NCBI RefSeq assembly: GCF_003217325.1
Contig: NZ_QJTI01000004.1
Coordinates: 135,665 to 191,356 of the forward strand
Direction of reading: 5' to 3'
Origin: Rhodopseudomonas faecalis
GTDB taxonomy: Bacteria; Pseudomonadota; Alphaproteobacteria; Rhizobiales; Xanthobacteraceae
Length of the DNA stretch: 55,692 nt
In this document: positions 24,769-34,214 of the stretch, in pieces
How the letters are laid out: the number at the start of each line of letters is the position of its first letter
How positions within the stretch are numbered: the stretch's first letter is position 1
Notes under the pieces: generated by a model
Database searches by the model: none
What the model was told of the DNA's origin: nothing
What the model saw: the letters and a program-made list of their open reading frames with translations, nothing else
Translations under genes and position numbers: made by a program

Positions 24769-25065
24769 TCAGCCGAATTTGAACAGCACGCCGTAGCCGC
24801 CGCGTGGATAGTTCCACTCGATATCGCCGGTGCCCTCGGCGATCACCCGGCAGGTGCCGCATTCCATGCAGCCGTCCGGCGCGACTTCGACCTGGCCATT
24901 GCTGTTGATCTCGTAGCAATGCGCTGGGCAGGCCTTGATCAGCGACAGCAGCGCCGGCGACGGCTTGCTATGCGGCTTGACCTTGATATGCGCCTGACCG
25001 GCATCGACCAGATAGCGGTTCTGATACAGCTTGTCTTCGACCCGCACGCCCGTTTCCGTAGACAT
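24769..25065 (-). CDS. fixX: FixX, ferredoxin-like protein of the FixABCX complex
   Basis: FixX is the small Fe-S subunit of the electron-bifurcating FixABCX complex, which uses NADH to generate low-potential electrons for nitrogenase. The 98-residue protein has the FixX/ETF-QO ferredoxin pattern: CPAHCYEI and the CMECGTCRV cluster motif, and ends in the typical [15 protein letters not shown]. It is the last gene of the fixABCX set, 40 bp after fixC, with a clear terminator behind it. Confidence 0.95.
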   Translation of the reverse strand: MSTETGVRVEDKLYQNRYLVDAGQAHIKVKPHSKPSPALLSLIKACPAHCYEINSNGQVEVAPDGCMECGTCRVIAEGTGDIEWNYPRGGYGVLFKFG

Positions 25066-25105
25066 CTCTCAACCTCCGAATGACGAGTTCATTGAACGGC
25101 GTGGC

Positions 25106-26413
25106 TCAGCGCCACGCCCGAGCGAAGCGGAAGGCATCGCCGAACAGTCCGGTCCACGACCGTGCCGCGACCCATTGCTTGAGGGTGGTCTTTTCCTTCT
25201 CCTTCTTCGGCGTGCCATCGACACGGACGAAGTTTTGCAGCGCCTTGGAGACCAGCTGCGGATAGGTCAGGAAGAAGTTTTGCGACTGGGTATGCAGCAG
25301 TGCCGGCATATCCTTGTACTTCTTCAGATCCTTGATCACGAACGAGTCGTCCAGCATCTTCTTGTAGAGTTCCAGGTTCTCCTTGGTCATCGGATCGCGG
25401 CGCGACTTCACCTGGAAGATCGCCTCGGCCGCCAGCCGGCCCGAGGTCATCGCCAGATTCGAGCCTTCGCGATGCATGGCGTTGTTAAGCTGCGCCGCAT
25501 CGCCGACCACCACCCAGCCGTCGCCATACAGATTCGGGATGGCGTTGTAGCCGCCTTCCGGAATGAGATGCGCGGCATATTCCTTGACTTCGGAGCCTTC
25601 GAGCAGCGGCGCGACCGAGGGGTGGTTCTTGAAGCGCTCGAGCAGATCGTAGGGCGTTTCGCCGGTCTTCTGGAAATCCGACACCAGGCAGCCGATGCCA
25701 AGCGACACCGATTCCTTGTTGGCATAGACGAAGCCCATGCCGGTCATGCCCGCCGAAATGGTGCCGGCGGCCTCGATCACCACGCCTTCATCGCCCTTGA
25801 TGTTGAAGCGCGCTTCGATGGTCTCGCGCGGCAGAAAGTGCATTTCCTTCACGGCGAGAGCGACATTGTCGGGCTTGGGGCGCTCGCGCAGATCGGCGCG
25901 GGTACCAAGCAGGCCGTTGACGCCTTCCGCCAGCACCACGACGTCGGCATGAACCTCGCCGTCCTGGCGATCGGTGATCACGCCGATCACCTTGCCATAG
26001 GCGTCCTTCACCAGTTCCGTGACGGTGGTCTCGCACAGCACGATCGCGCCGGCTTCACGCACCTTGGAGGAGAACCAGCGGTCGAACTGCGAGCGGATGA
26101 TGGTGTAGCGGTTCGGCCGCTCCTCGTTGAAATCCTCGGAGCGATAATGCAGCCCGGTGTGCGACTTGTTGTCCATGATCCAGAACCGCTGCTCGACGAG
26201 GTGCCGCTCCAGCGGCGCGTCTTCGCGGAAGTTGGGGACCAGCTTTTCCAGCATGTCGGCGTACAGGATCGCGCCCTGCACGTTCTTCGAGCCGGCATAT
26301 TCGCCACGCTCGATCTGCAGCACCTTGAGACCGCGCTTGGCCAGCGTCAGCGCCGCCGCGTTGCCGGACATGCCGGCCCCGACCACGATGGCGTCAAAAC
26401 GTTCTTCAATCAT
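25106..26413 (-). CDS. fixC: FixC, flavoprotein of the FixABCX complex
   Basis: FixC is a membrane-associated FAD protein related to electron-transfer-flavoprotein:quinone oxidoreductase. In FixABCX it passes electrons to quinone on the high-potential branch. The 435-residue protein starts with a dinucleotide-binding [19 protein letters not shown] and carries [25 protein letters not shown] for FAD. The length matches rhizobial FixC. It lies between fixB and fixX with short gaps, in one operon. Confidence 0.96.
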   Translation of the reverse strand: MIEERFDAIVVGAGMSGNAAALTLAKRGLKVLQIERGEYAGSKNVQGAILYADMLEKLVPNFREDAPLERHLVEQRFWIMDNKSHTGLHYRSEDFNEERPNRYTIIRSQFDRWFSSKVREAGAIVLCETTVTELVKDAYGKVIGVITDRQDGEVHADVVVLAEGVNGLLGTRADLRERPKPDNVALAVKEMHFLPRETIEARFNIKGDEGVVIEAAGTISAGMTGMGFVYANKESVSLGIGCLVSDFQKTGETPYDLLERFKNHPSVAPLLEGSEVKEYAAHLIPEGGYNAIPNLYGDGWVVVGDAAQLNNAMHREGSNLAMTSGRLAAEAIFQVKSRRDPMTKENLELYKKMLDDSFVIKDLKKYKDMPALLHTQSQNFFLTYPQLVSKALQNFVRVDGTPKKEKEKTTLKQWVAARSWTGLFGDAFRFARAWR

Positions 26414-26424
26414 GGCGACCTCCT

Positions 26425-27534
26425 TTAGCTGGCGATCCGGTCGCGGGTGTGCGGCGACAGACGCTTGCGGAATGCCTCGGTGAGCGCCGGCAACAGCCGG
26501 ACCGCATCAGTGACGATGGCGAGATGGGCGAAGTCAAAGATCGGCGCGTTCTTGTCGGTGTTGATCGCGACGATCAGGTCGGAGCCGTCGACGCCGACGC
26601 GGTGTTGAATGGCGCCGGAAATGCCAGCCGCAATGTAGAGTTTGGGCCGAATGGTCTTGCCGGTCTGGCCGATCTGCCGATCAGCCGACACCCAACCCTT
26701 CTGCACCAGCGGCCGCGAGCAGCCATATTCGGCGCCGAGCACCCCAGCGAGATGCTTGACGAGCTGATAGTTTTCCAGCGAGCCGAGCCCAAGGCCGCCG
26801 GCCACCACCACGTCGGCGAAGGCGAGGTTCGAGGTCGCCTTGTCGCGGTCCGGCACGAATGCCAGAATTTTGGTGATGATGTCGGACTCGCTCATATCGA
26901 GCTTGTGCTCGATCACCCGGCCGATCGGCTTCTCCACCCGCTCCGGCATCGGCATCACGCGCGGCCGCACTGTGGCCATCTGCGGCCGGAAGTTCAGCGT
27001 GTAGATGGTGCACAGCAGTGAGCCGCCGAAGGTCGGCCGGGTCGCCGCCAGCGAGCCGTCGCTATCCACTTCGAGCTCGGTGCAGTCGGCGGTCAGGCCG
27101 GTGAGCAGCGTGGTCGCCACCGCGCCGGCGAGATCGCGGCCGAGCGTTGAGGCGCCGAGCAGCAGGATTTCCGGCTTGTAGGTGTTGACCATGTCGGTCA
27201 GCGCCCGGCTGTAGGGCTCGTTGCGATAATCGGTCAGCACCGGGTCGGCGCAGACATAAGCGAGGTCGGCGCCATAGCAGAACGATTCCGCGACCGCGGC
27301 ATTGAGCGCTTCACCCGGACCGCCGATCAGCACCGCCGCGAGATCGACGCCGAGCTTGTCGGCGAGCTTGCGGCCGGAGCCCATCAGCTCCCAGGACACC
27401 GGATGCACGTGGCCGCGTTCCATCTCGATGAACACCCAGACGTGCTTATAAGCCTTGAAGTGTTCGGGAAGCTCCTTCTTCGCAGCGGCGCGGCTGGCGG
27501 GAGCGGGCGTTGGGGTTTTGGTCGGCTCGGCCAT
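26425..27534 (-). CDS. fixB: FixB, electron transfer flavoprotein alpha subunit
   Basis: FixB pairs with FixA as an ETF-like heterodimer that bifurcates electrons from NADH. The 369-residue protein has the ETF-alpha N-terminal fold ([18 protein letters not shown]) and a C-terminal FAD domain with [29 protein letters not shown] and [15 protein letters not shown] short Pro/Ala/Lys-rich N-terminus precedes the fold, as in other alphaproteobacterial FixB. It follows fixA by 27 bp and precedes fixC by 11 bp. Confidence 0.96.
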   Translation of the reverse strand: MAEPTKTPTPAPASRAAAKKELPEHFKAYKHVWVFIEMERGHVHPVSWELMGSGRKLADKLGVDLAAVLIGGPGEALNAAVAESFCYGADLAYVCADPVLTDYRNEPYSRALTDMVNTYKPEILLLGASTLGRDLAGAVATTLLTGLTADCTELEVDSDGSLAATRPTFGGSLLCTIYTLNFRPQMATVRPRVMPMPERVEKPIGRVIEHKLDMSESDIITKILAFVPDRDKATSNLAFADVVVAGGLGLGSLENYQLVKHLAGVLGAEYGCSRPLVQKGWVSADRQIGQTGKTIRPKLYIAAGISGAIQHRVGVDGSDLIVAINTDKNAPIFDFAHLAIVTDAVRLLPALTEAFRKRLSPHTRDRIAS

Positions 27535-27561
27535 CGGAACAGCTTTCTCTCAAAAAAGGTG

Positions 27562-28407
27562 TCAGTAACCACGCGCGAGTTCGAACATGTCGGCTTCGAG
27601 CTTCGGCCTGAGTTTGAAGATTTCCTCGATCAGCGCCTCGGCCGGCGGGCGCCCGGCCGGATCGACCAGCGCTGCCTTTTCAGCGCGCGGCGTCGGCGCA
27701 AACACCCGCTTCACCACGGTCGGCGAACCGCGCAGGCCGCATTTGGCGATGTCTTCGACGCCGGCATCCTGCGCGCTCCATTTGACGATGGTGGCGCGCG
27801 CCGCGTTGAGCGCGTTCTCCATCGAGCCACGCCGCACCTCGTTGGTGCCTTCCAGCATGGTGATCAGGCAGGGCAGCGCGCTGCGCAGCACCTGAACGCC
27901 GCCTTCCGAGCGGCGCTCGACTTCGATGGTGCGCCCCTCGAGATCGATCGAGACGATCTTCGACACATAAGTCAGCTGCAGAAAGTTCAGCCGCTTGCAG
28001 ACGCCGGGACCAACCTGGGCGGTATCGCCGTCGATGGTCTGCTTGCCGGTGAACACCACATCAACCGGCGCGTAGGTGGTGCTGATCTTGCGCACCGCCG
28101 CCGCCAGCGCATAGCTGGTGGCCAGCGTGTCGGCGCCGGCGAAGAACCGATCGGTGAGCAGCACCGCCCGGTCGGCACCGAAAGTCAGCGCCTTGCGCAG
28201 CGAGTCTTCGGCCGAGGGCGGCCCCATGGTCAGCACCGTGACCTCGCCGCCAACCTTGTCGCGCAACCTCATCGCCTCTTCCAAGGCGAACAGGTCATAG
28301 GGGTTGATGATAGTCGGCACCCCCTGGCGCATGATCGTGTTGGTGACCGGATGGACGCGGATCTGCGCCGAGTCCGGGACTTGTTTGATACACACGACGA
28401 TATGCAT
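27562..28407 (-). CDS. fixA: FixA, electron transfer flavoprotein beta subunit
   Basis: FixA is the ETF-beta partner of FixB and opens the fixABCX operon. The 281-residue protein begins MHIVVCIKQVPDSAQIRV and contains the nucleotide-binding stretch VVFTGKQTIDGDTAQVGP and RCLPCLITM-like ETF-beta signature region (RSALPCLITMLEGTNEVR). A sigma-54 promoter (28444-28458) and a NifA site (28553-28568) lie immediately upstream, so expression should follow NifA. Confidence 0.96.
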   Translation of the reverse strand: MHIVVCIKQVPDSAQIRVHPVTNTIMRQGVPTIINPYDLFALEEAMRLRDKVGGEVTVLTMGPPSAEDSLRKALTFGADRAVLLTDRFFAGADTLATSYALAAAVRKISTTYAPVDVVFTGKQTIDGDTAQVGPGVCKRLNFLQLTYVSKIVSIDLEGRTIEVERRSEGGVQVLRSALPCLITMLEGTNEVRRGSMENALNAARATIVKWSAQDAGVEDIAKCGLRGSPTVVKRVFAPTPRAEKAALVDPAGRPPAEALIEEIFKLRPKLEADMFELARGY

Positions 28408-28443
28408 TGTCGGCTCCGCAGCTTCTCTTCTGGAATATCAAGA

Positions 28444-28458
28444 GCAAGCCTCGTACCA
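28444..28458 (-). promoter_or_regulatory. Sigma-54 promoter of fixABCX
   Basis: Minus-strand TGGTAC-GAGGC-TTGC gives GG and GC dinucleotides at the -24/-12 spacing, with one change from consensus TGGCAC. It lies about 37 bp upstream of the fixA ATG. Confidence 0.7.
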
Positions 28459-28552
28459 ACTCCCGCGCCCGGCGAAATCATCTGCAATAGTAATGATTTG
28501 GGCTAAAGGCCGCCAAGCGGCGGCGCCGCCGCGGGTCGACAGAACCGACACT

Positions 28553-28568
28553 TGTCGGGAAGGTGACA
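28553..28568. promoter_or_regulatory. NifA upstream activator site for fixABCX
   Basis: TGT-CGGGAAGGTG-ACA is an exact TGT-N10-ACA match, about 95 bp upstream of the fixA -24 element. Confidence 0.7.
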
Positions 28569-28736
28569 GCGCCGCGCGGGAACAGAACAAAGCGGCGCGG
28601 CAGCGCAGCGCGCGCGCCGGCCCCCGTAGGATCACCAGGCCACAACGACACAAGCCGCGCTTGCGCGCGGCTTGGGAAATGTACGTCACTGTTCAGACGC
28701 TGGCGCCAGATGGACCAATCGGTCCGTTTCGGGCGG

Positions 28737-29084
28737 TTACTTCAGTGCGTCGAGCGGCACGAATGCGCCGCGCTGCGGCGACACCGCGTCCTTGAGCACC
28801 TTGAACACCCGCTGTTCCAGCGGCGAGGAGCCGACGAAGTCCTGATAGGCCCGCTCCAGCACCGCCTGGCAGCGCGCCGTCACCGCCTCATTGGACAAGC
28901 CCTCGAGATCCTCGCTGGCGAGATATTGCCCCATGCGCTTCAAAATATGCAGCCGCGCCACATTGAGCAGTTTGGGATCATAGGGAACGCCAAGGATGCA
29001 GAAGAACTCCTCCGCGGAGGTGGCGCGCTCCAGCCGCTCGATCACGCTGGTGGCCGCATTGCCGGTGTTATGGGTGGTGCACAT
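28737..29084 (-). CDS. nifW: NifW, nitrogenase-protective protein
   Basis: NifW associates with the MoFe protein and helps protect or mature it under oxygen. The protein of about 115 residues has the family core with AEEFFCILGVPYDPKLLNVARLHILKRM and a C-terminal LEQRVFKVL. The ATG at 29084 sits after a perfect AAGGAG; the upstream ATG at 29099 is part of that ribosome-binding stretch and would add five residues. It follows nifV on the same strand by 35 bp. Confidence 0.9.
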   Translation of the reverse strand: MCTTHNTGNAATSVIERLERATSAEEFFCILGVPYDPKLLNVARLHILKRMGQYLASEDLEGLSNEAVTARCQAVLERAYQDFVGSSPLEQRVFKVLKDAVSPQRGAFVPLDALK

Positions 29085-29119
29085 CTGTTTCTCCTTCACA
29101 GCTCAGTGGCGTCGCGCTG

Positions 29120-30283
29120 TCAGTTCGGCAGGCCGGGATTGCAGACTTCACGCCAGATCATCGCCAGCGTGTCGTTGCCAACCGGCCCCTTATGGGTCAC
29201 GGCATAGGCGCGCACCCGCGCCAAAATGCCTTTCAATTCCTGGGCGTCGGCGCGCAGATTCATCGCTGCCAGCGACGAGGTGATCGCCGACAGCCCGGAA
29301 TGCTTACCGATCACGATCTCGTTGCAGCGGCCGAGCAGCCGCGGGTCGAGCGACTGATACGTGCGCTGATCCTTGAGCAGGCCATCGACATGGATGCCGG
29401 ATTCGTGGGTGAACACATGTTCGCCGACGATTGCCTTGTTGGGCGGAATGGTGCGCGACGCCGCATGCGCCACCATGGCGGCCACGCTGCGCAGCTCGGA
29501 CAGCACCACGCCGGTGTCGCAGCCATAAAGCTGCTTGAGGGCGACGGCGACTTCTTCCAGCGGCGCATTGCCGGCGCGTTCGCCAAGCCCGATCACCGTC
29601 ACCGAGGCATGGCTGGCGCCGGCCTTGATCGCCGCCAGCGTATTGGCGGTGGCGAGGCCGAGATCATCATGGCCGTGGAATTCCAGCTCAAGATCAGTCG
29701 AGCGGCGCAGCGCCGCCATCAGCTGATAGCTGGCGTCGGGGTCGAGCACGCTGAGCGTATCGGCAATGCGGAACCGCCGGGCGCCGGCCTGCTTGGCGAC
29801 CTCAATGATCTCTGTCAGAAACCCGACATCGGCGCGCGAGGAATCCTCGCCGCCAACCGCGACTTCCAGCCCCATGTCGCGTGCATAGCCGACCACGCGG
29901 CGCAGCACTTCGATGGCGCGCGCCCGTTCGCCGCCGAGCTTGGCCGCGATCTGCACATCGGACACCGGCACCGACAGATTGACCATGCTGACGCCGGCCG
30001 CGAGCGCAGCATCGACATCCTCGGTACGCATCCGGCACCAGCCGATCACGGTGAGCGGCAGGCCCTGCTCGACCACGGCGCGGATCGCGGCGATTTCCTC
30101 GCGGCCCATCGCCGGGGTGCCGGCTTCGATCTCGGGCACGCCAGCGCGGGCCAGCGCGCGCGCGATCGCCACTTTCTCCGCGGTGGTGAACGCGACGCCA
30201 GGGGCCTGTTCACCATCACGCAGCGTGGTGTCGTTGAGCACGATCGTCGGACGCGCTTGGGGGTGAGCGGATTCACAAACCAT
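29120..30283 (-). CDS. nifV: NifV, homocitrate synthase
   Basis: NifV condenses acetyl-CoA and 2-oxoglutarate to R-homocitrate, the organic ligand of FeMo-co. The 387-residue protein has the LeuA/NifV opening [19 protein letters not shown], the metal-binding HGHDDLG (seen as [15 protein letters not shown]) and [12 protein letters not shown], plus [13 protein letters not shown] in the later part. The start at MVCESA lies four bases after the nifS stop; the longer frame runs into nifS. Confidence 0.95.
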   Translation of the reverse strand: MVCESAHPQARPTIVLNDTTLRDGEQAPGVAFTTAEKVAIARALARAGVPEIEAGTPAMGREEIAAIRAVVEQGLPLTVIGWCRMRTEDVDAALAAGVSMVNLSVPVSDVQIAAKLGGERARAIEVLRRVVGYARDMGLEVAVGGEDSSRADVGFLTEIIEVAKQAGARRFRIADTLSVLDPDASYQLMAALRRSTDLELEFHGHDDLGLATANTLAAIKAGASHASVTVIGLGERAGNAPLEEVAVALKQLYGCDTGVVLSELRSVAAMVAHAASRTIPPNKAIVGEHVFTHESGIHVDGLLKDQRTYQSLDPRLLGRCNEIVIGKHSGLSAITSSLAAMNLRADAQELKGILARVRAYAVTHKGPVGNDTLAMIWREVCNPGLPN

Positions 30284-30287
30284 GAGC

Positions 30288-31490
30288 TTAACCGAGCGCC
30301 ACAGGCGCCCCCTCCTCTGCACCAAACGGGGAAATCGCGCGCAGCTTGGCGACGATGCCCGGCACCGCCGCGAGGGCGCGGTCGATGTCAGCGTCGCTGT
30401 TGTGCCGCGACAGCGAGAAGCGCACCGCGCCGCGCAGCGCGGCCTCGGGCACTTTCATCGCCACCAGAACATGCGAGGGCTCGAACGAGCCCGCCGAACA
30501 GGCCGATCCCATCGACACCGCAATGCCGGCGCGATCGAGCAGCATCACCGCGGCTTCCGCCTCGATGAATGAGAACGCGATGGTCGAGGTGTTGGGCAGC
30601 CGCTCGGCGGCGGCGCCGAGCGCCACGGCATGGCCGACCTGATCGAGAATGCCGCGCTCCAGCCGATCGCGCAGCGTTCGCACCCTGGTTTGCTCATCAT
30701 CAAAATGCGCAGCCGCAAGCTCGGCCGCGGCGCCAAGGCCGACAATGCCCGGCACGTTCTCGGTGCCGGCGCGGCGGCCGCGCTCCTGATGACCGCCGCG
30801 GATCTGCGGCTTGAAGCGCACGCTGTCGCGCACATAGAGCGCGCCGACGCCCTTTGGCCCGTGGAATTTGTGCGCCGACAGCGACAGCATGTCGATCTCG
30901 GTCGCTTTCAGATCGATCGGCAACTTGCCCGCGGCCTGCACCGCATCGCTATGAAACAGCGCGCCGACTTCCTTGGCGAGTTCGGCGAGCTCCGGCACCG
31001 GAAAGATCACCCCGGTTTCGTTGTTGGCCCACATGATCGACACCACCGCGACGCGGTCCGACAGCGCGCGGCGATAAGCATCAATGTCGAGCCAGCCATG
31101 ACGATCGACCGGGATCACATGGATGCGGATGCCCTTGTGCTTCTCAAGGTAAGCGCACAGCGCCAGCACCGCGGGGTGCTCAACGGCGCTGATGATGATT
31201 TCGCGGCGGCGCGGCGCGGCTTCCAGCGCCGCCAGGATCGCGGCATTGGCGCCTTCGGTGCCGCCGGAATTGAACACGATCTCGGTCGGCTTGTCGGCAC
31301 CGAGCAGTTTTTGCACCTGCGCGCGGGCGCGGCGCACCGCGTTCGCGGCCGCTTCGCCGCCCCCGTGCTTGGACGAGGGATTGCCGAACTGCTGCGTGAA
31401 ATAAGGCAGCATCGCTTCCAGCACGCGCGGATCAAGCGCGGTGGTGGCGTTGGCATCGAGATAGACGTGTGAGTTCGCGGACATGGTCAT
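30288..31490 (-). CDS. nifS: NifS, cysteine desulfurase
   Basis: NifS takes sulfur from L-cysteine with pyridoxal phosphate and passes it to NifU for nitrogenase cluster assembly. The 400-residue protein has [14 protein letters not shown], the cofactor lysine in [18 protein letters not shown] and the active-site cysteine loop [16 protein letters not shown]. The start overlaps the nifU stop in an ATGA, a sign of translational coupling; a second ATG two codons later is possible. Confidence 0.95.
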   Translation of the reverse strand: MTMSANSHVYLDANATTALDPRVLEAMLPYFTQQFGNPSSKHGGGEAAANAVRRARAQVQKLLGADKPTEIVFNSGGTEGANAAILAALEAAPRRREIIISAVEHPAVLALCAYLEKHKGIRIHVIPVDRHGWLDIDAYRRALSDRVAVVSIMWANNETGVIFPVPELAELAKEVGALFHSDAVQAAGKLPIDLKATEIDMLSLSAHKFHGPKGVGALYVRDSVRFKPQIRGGHQERGRRAGTENVPGIVGLGAAAELAAAHFDDEQTRVRTLRDRLERGILDQVGHAVALGAAAERLPNTSTIAFSFIEAEAAVMLLDRAGIAVSMGSACSAGSFEPSHVLVAMKVPEAALRGAVRFSLSRHNSDADIDRALAAVPGIVAKLRAISPFGAEEGAPVALG

Positions 31491-32497
31491 GACACCGGCA
31501 CCACCCGCATTGGACGCTGCAATTTGTCGACCAGCTGCGCCTGAATACCGGACAGCGTCACCGAGGCGAGCTGACAATCGACGCAATTGCCGCTGAGTTT
31601 GAGGTAAATCGCCGTGCCATCGACATCGACGAGCTCGCAATCGCCGCCGTCGCGCTGCAAGGTCGGGCGCACGCTCTGCACGGCCTGTTCGATCTGCGCG
31701 TATTGCTCCGGCGTACCGCGATCGCGGCTTTCCGCGGGCGGCAGCTTGATGCGCGGCATCGCCGCTGCCACCGGGGCCGGACGCGGCGCCATGGTGATGT
31801 GACTGGGCACGGCACCGCGCGCGCCCAGCGGCGGCGGGCTGTCGCCGCGCGGCTTGCGTTCAGTGGCGCTCGGCGGCACTGAACCAGGCCGATAGGCCTG
31901 CACTGCGCGAAGTGCGCCGGCGCTCACCATGGCCGCGTTGACGCGCGCCAGCACGGTTTCGATGTCTTTGTAGCAGCCGCAGCAGCCGCCACCGGCCTTG
32001 GTATGCTGCGTGACTTGATGGGGATCGGTGAGCTGATGGCTGCGGATCGCACGCTCCGCGACCGCCTCGCTGACGCCAAAGCACTTGCACAGCGTCGGCT
32101 CAGTCGCGGCTTCGCGCTCGCCGCGATAGGCCGCCAGCGCCCGCTGAATCGCCTCGTAGCTCAGCACCGCGCAATACATCCGCTCGGCCGGCAGCCCTCC
32201 AAGAAATTCGGCAATGTCAGCCGAACTGATGTCCTCAACCGCGGCGACGCTCTGGCCGATGATCATGTCGGTGACCGCGGCGGCAGCGGCGATCAGCGCG
32301 CTGCAGCCATAGCTCTGGAAGCGCGCCGCTTCGATGCGCTCGCTGGCCGGATCGATGCGCAGCATCAGCTTGATGGCATCGCCATAGCCGAGCGCGCCAA
32401 CGGCGCCGATGGCGTTGGCCTCGGCCAGCACGCCGACATGCTTCGGGTTGACGAAGTAGTCCCCGAACCTGTCCGCTGTAGGCTGCAAGGTCGCCAT
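31487..32497 (-). CDS. nifU: NifU, nitrogenase Fe-S cluster scaffold
   Basis: The 336-residue protein has the three NifU parts: an IscU-like N-terminal scaffold (1-125), a central permanent [2Fe-2S] domain with CKC and GGGCCGC cysteines (about 135-190) and a C-terminal Nfu domain with CVDC. An odd point is in the scaffold: where NifU usually has GxLSCGDAL, this one reads GALGYGDAI, so the first cluster-binding cysteine (Cys35 of Azotobacter) is Tyr38. The other two scaffold cysteines, Cys65 and Cys109, and the aspartate remain. The linker before the Nfu domain is long and Pro-rich. It is coupled to nifS. Confidence 0.94.
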   Translation of the reverse strand: MATLQPTADRFGDYFVNPKHVGVLAEANAIGAVGALGYGDAIKLMLRIDPASERIEAARFQSYGCSALIAAAAAVTDMIIGQSVAAVEDISSADIAEFLGGLPAERMYCAVLSYEAIQRALAAYRGEREAATEPTLCKCFGVSEAVAERAIRSHQLTDPHQVTQHTKAGGGCCGCYKDIETVLARVNAAMVSAGALRAVQAYRPGSVPPSATERKPRGDSPPPLGARGAVPSHITMAPRPAPVAAAMPRIKLPPAESRDRGTPEQYAQIEQAVQSVRPTLQRDGGDCELVDVDGTAIYLKLSGNCVDCQLASVTLSGIQAQLVDKLQRPMRVVPVS

Positions 32498-32515
32498 CGG
32501 CCTGCCCTTCCGCGA

Positions 32516-32836
32516 TCAGCAGAACGACTTGCCGCAGCCGCAACGCGCGCCGGCATTGGGATTGTCGAAAGTGAAGCCCGAGCCTTCCAGGCTTTCGACA
32601 AAGCCGATGGTCATGCCGGTCAGCAGCGGCTGCGATTCCGGATCGAGAAACACGCGCACGCCGCCGGCTTCGACCACCGCGTCGTCCTCACGCGGCTCGC
32701 TGTCGAGTCCGATCAGGTACTTGAAGCCCGCGCAGCCGCCGGTTTCGACCATCACCCGCAAACCGCCGGCGGTCTTTCCGGAACGCTCCATCGCGGCGCG
32801 GACGGCAGCTCCAGCTTGTTCGGTGAGATTGATCAT
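32516..32836 (-). CDS. HesB/IscA-type iron-sulfur assembly protein
   Basis: The 106-residue A-type carrier has the three conserved cysteines: GGCAGFKY and the C-terminal CGCGKSFC, with one extra terminal cysteine. It would carry Fe-S clusters to nitrogenase-related targets. The start at MINLTEQ matches family length. It is the first gene after the sigma-54 promoter at 32876 and leads nifU, nifS, nifV and nifW. A second HesB-like gene lies in the nifB operon at 45379. Confidence 0.92.
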   Translation of the reverse strand: MINLTEQAGAAVRAAMERSGKTAGGLRVMVETGGCAGFKYLIGLDSEPREDDAVVEAGGVRVFLDPESQPLLTGMTIGFVESLEGSGFTFDNPNAGARCGCGKSFC

Positions 32837-32875
32837 GGCACACGCTCCTGGTTGATCAGCGATGATCACCACGTA

Positions 32876-32890
32876 GCAACGGGCGTGCCA
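32876..32890 (-). promoter_or_regulatory. Sigma-54 promoter of hesB-nifUSVW
   Basis: Minus-strand TGGCAC-GCCCG-TTGC is a perfect -24/-12 element, 40 bp upstream of the hesB ATG. Confidence 0.88.
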
Positions 32891-32934
32891 TTTCCGCCGC
32901 GGCAGCTAACGCCGTAGCCCTCCACCCATGATCC

Positions 32935-33023
32935 GTCATGCCCGCGCTTGTCGCGGGCATCCACGTCTTGAAAGCGCTGCAAGATCAAAGACGTAGATGG
33001 CCGGGACAAGCCCGGCCATGACG
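32935..33023. repeat. Dispersed palindromic element, copy 1
   Basis: The element runs from GTCATG to CATGAC. Inside are a GCCCGCG/CGCGGGC hairpin, an ATCCACGTCTT/AAGACGTAGAT central stem with one mismatch, and a GGCCGGG/CCCGGCC hairpin, so the strand can fold into a three-way junction. Full copies recur at 42977 and 47919. Confidence 0.85.
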
Positions 33024-33085
33024 CGCGGAGTGGTTGGCAGCAATGCGACTGGTCGAGAGCTGAGGAAACAAAGCTCTTTGACAGA

Positions 33086-33101
33086 TGTCGGGATCGCGAC
33101 A
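33086..33101. promoter_or_regulatory. NifA upstream activator site for hesB-nifUSVW
   Basis: TGT-CGGGATCGCG-ACA matches TGT-N10-ACA. It is about 195 bp from the -24 element, farther than usual, with the palindromic element lying between. Confidence 0.65.
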
Positions 33102-33146
33102 GCGTCGTAAATCCCACCTGTCGGGTGTGGGCCTTGGGCCGCCCGG

Positions 33147-33836
33147 TCAGGACGGCGCGCCGGCCTGCAACACCGCCCGGCGCCGCGCCGCCATCCGGCT
33201 TTCGCCGCTCTCATCGCCAAAGCAATTGGCAAAGTCCTGGCAGCAGGTGCAGACCGGCGCCGTGCACATCACGATGCCGTCGTCTTCGCACAGCTTGCGA
33301 TAGAAGAACCGCTTCCACTTCATGTTGCGGGTATTGGCGAGCGCCAGCGGCTCGAAATGGCGCAGCAGCAGCCGGGTCAGCTCCGGCCGCTCGCGCAGGC
33401 CGAGGTCTTCCCACAAATGGTTCGGCTCCAGCGCGCGGCGCGCCACCATCGCGGCGAGCCAGCGGCCAAGATCGCCGCTGGAAGAACGGTGCGCGAGCAG
33501 CAGATCGCGCACCATCGCCGCTTCTTCATCCTCGGCGGCATCGCCCGCCGGCGGCGCCAGCTCGGCCAACACCGGGAACCAGTGCCGCGCGATGCTGGCA
33601 AGATCGGCCGCGGCAAGACCGCAGCGCTCCGGCAAGTGCCCCGCTTCGCTGAGCGCCACCGCAAGCAGCGACGCCAGCACGTGACGATCGAAGGCGCCAT
33701 CGTCGGTGATCTCGGCCAGCGCCGGATCCTGTCCGGTCAAGGCGCGGTAGAACGCCGCCGCCGTGCCGCCCGCGGCGGTAACGGCCGGCAAGCCCACCGG
33801 CGCAAGACTGGCAACCTCAACGCCCGCGACGATCAC
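33147..33836 (-). CDS. nifQ: NifQ, molybdenum donor for FeMo-co
   Basis: NifQ carries a Mo-Fe-S cluster and supplies molybdenum to NifEN/NifH during FeMo-co synthesis. The 229-residue protein ends with the diagnostic cysteine set C-x4-C-x2-C-x5-C (MCTAPVCTCC, then QDFANC), preceded by MKWKRFFYRKLCEDDG. Length is near the family norm. It is the last gene of the long nifH-to-nifQ run and starts ten bases after fdxB. Confidence 0.93.
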   Translation of the reverse strand: MIVAGVEVASLAPVGLPAVTAAGGTAAAFYRALTGQDPALAEITDDGAFDRHVLASLLAVALSEAGHLPERCGLAAADLASIARHWFPVLAELAPPAGDAAEDEEAAMVRDLLLAHRSSSGDLGRWLAAMVARRALEPNHLWEDLGLRERPELTRLLLRHFEPLALANTRNMKWKRFFYRKLCEDDGIVMCTAPVCTCCQDFANCFGDESGESRMAARRRAVLQAGAPS

Positions 33837-33846
33837 TTGCGCCTCC

Positions 33847-34158
33847 TTACAGTCCGAGCTCGCTGGCCTTGACGTGAGTCTGGCAGGCTTTGGGGCACAC
33901 CCGCACGCAGGCCGAGCAGCCGATGCAATTGCCGGCCTGATCGAGCACCATCACCTTGCGCACGAATTCCTCATCATCATCGTCGTCATCGACCGCACAG
34001 GCGACCAGTTCGCCTTCTTCGTTGACGCCCATCAGATGCATCACGTCGCGCGAGCAGACCTTGTGACAGCGGCCGCAGCCGATGCACTTCTTGTCGTCGA
34101 TCGCGGTGAGATAAGTGGGCTCCCACGGCTGGCCGTCGCGGGTGGAAAAGATCGCCAT
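33847..34158 (-). CDS. fdxB: Nif-specific 2[4Fe-4S] ferredoxin (ferredoxin III)
   Basis: The 103-residue ferredoxin has two cluster motifs, CIGCGRCHKVC and CIGCSACVRVC with following CP-type cysteines, of the nif-specific ferredoxin III family. Between them lies an unusual acidic run, V-D6-E2, in a loop of about 25 residues. It would act as electron carrier to nitrogenase or to FeMo-co assembly steps. It lies between the DUF683 gene and nifQ. Confidence 0.92.
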   Translation of the reverse strand: MAIFSTRDGQPWEPTYLTAIDDKKCIGCGRCHKVCSRDVMHLMGVNEEGELVACAVDDDDDDEEFVRKVMVLDQAGNCIGCSACVRVCPKACQTHVKASELGL

Positions 34159-34214
34159 TGCTTCACTCCTGCGTCACGGCACGCGCCGCGTCTTTGGCTT
34201 GCGGTCGCCGCGGC

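Larger units (their letters stand above)
28408..28736. other. fixA-nifW intergenic region
   Basis: It separates the hesB-nifUSVW genes from fixABCX and contains the fixA sigma-54 promoter and NifA site, listed separately. From about 28600 to 28736 no gene or clear terminator is visible; some nif message may read through. Confidence 0.5.
32837..33146. other. nifQ-hesB intergenic region
   Basis: The gap holds the sigma-54 promoter for hesB-nifUSVW, a full palindromic element (32935-33023) and a NifA site (33086-33101). No gene is seen. Confidence 0.6.
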
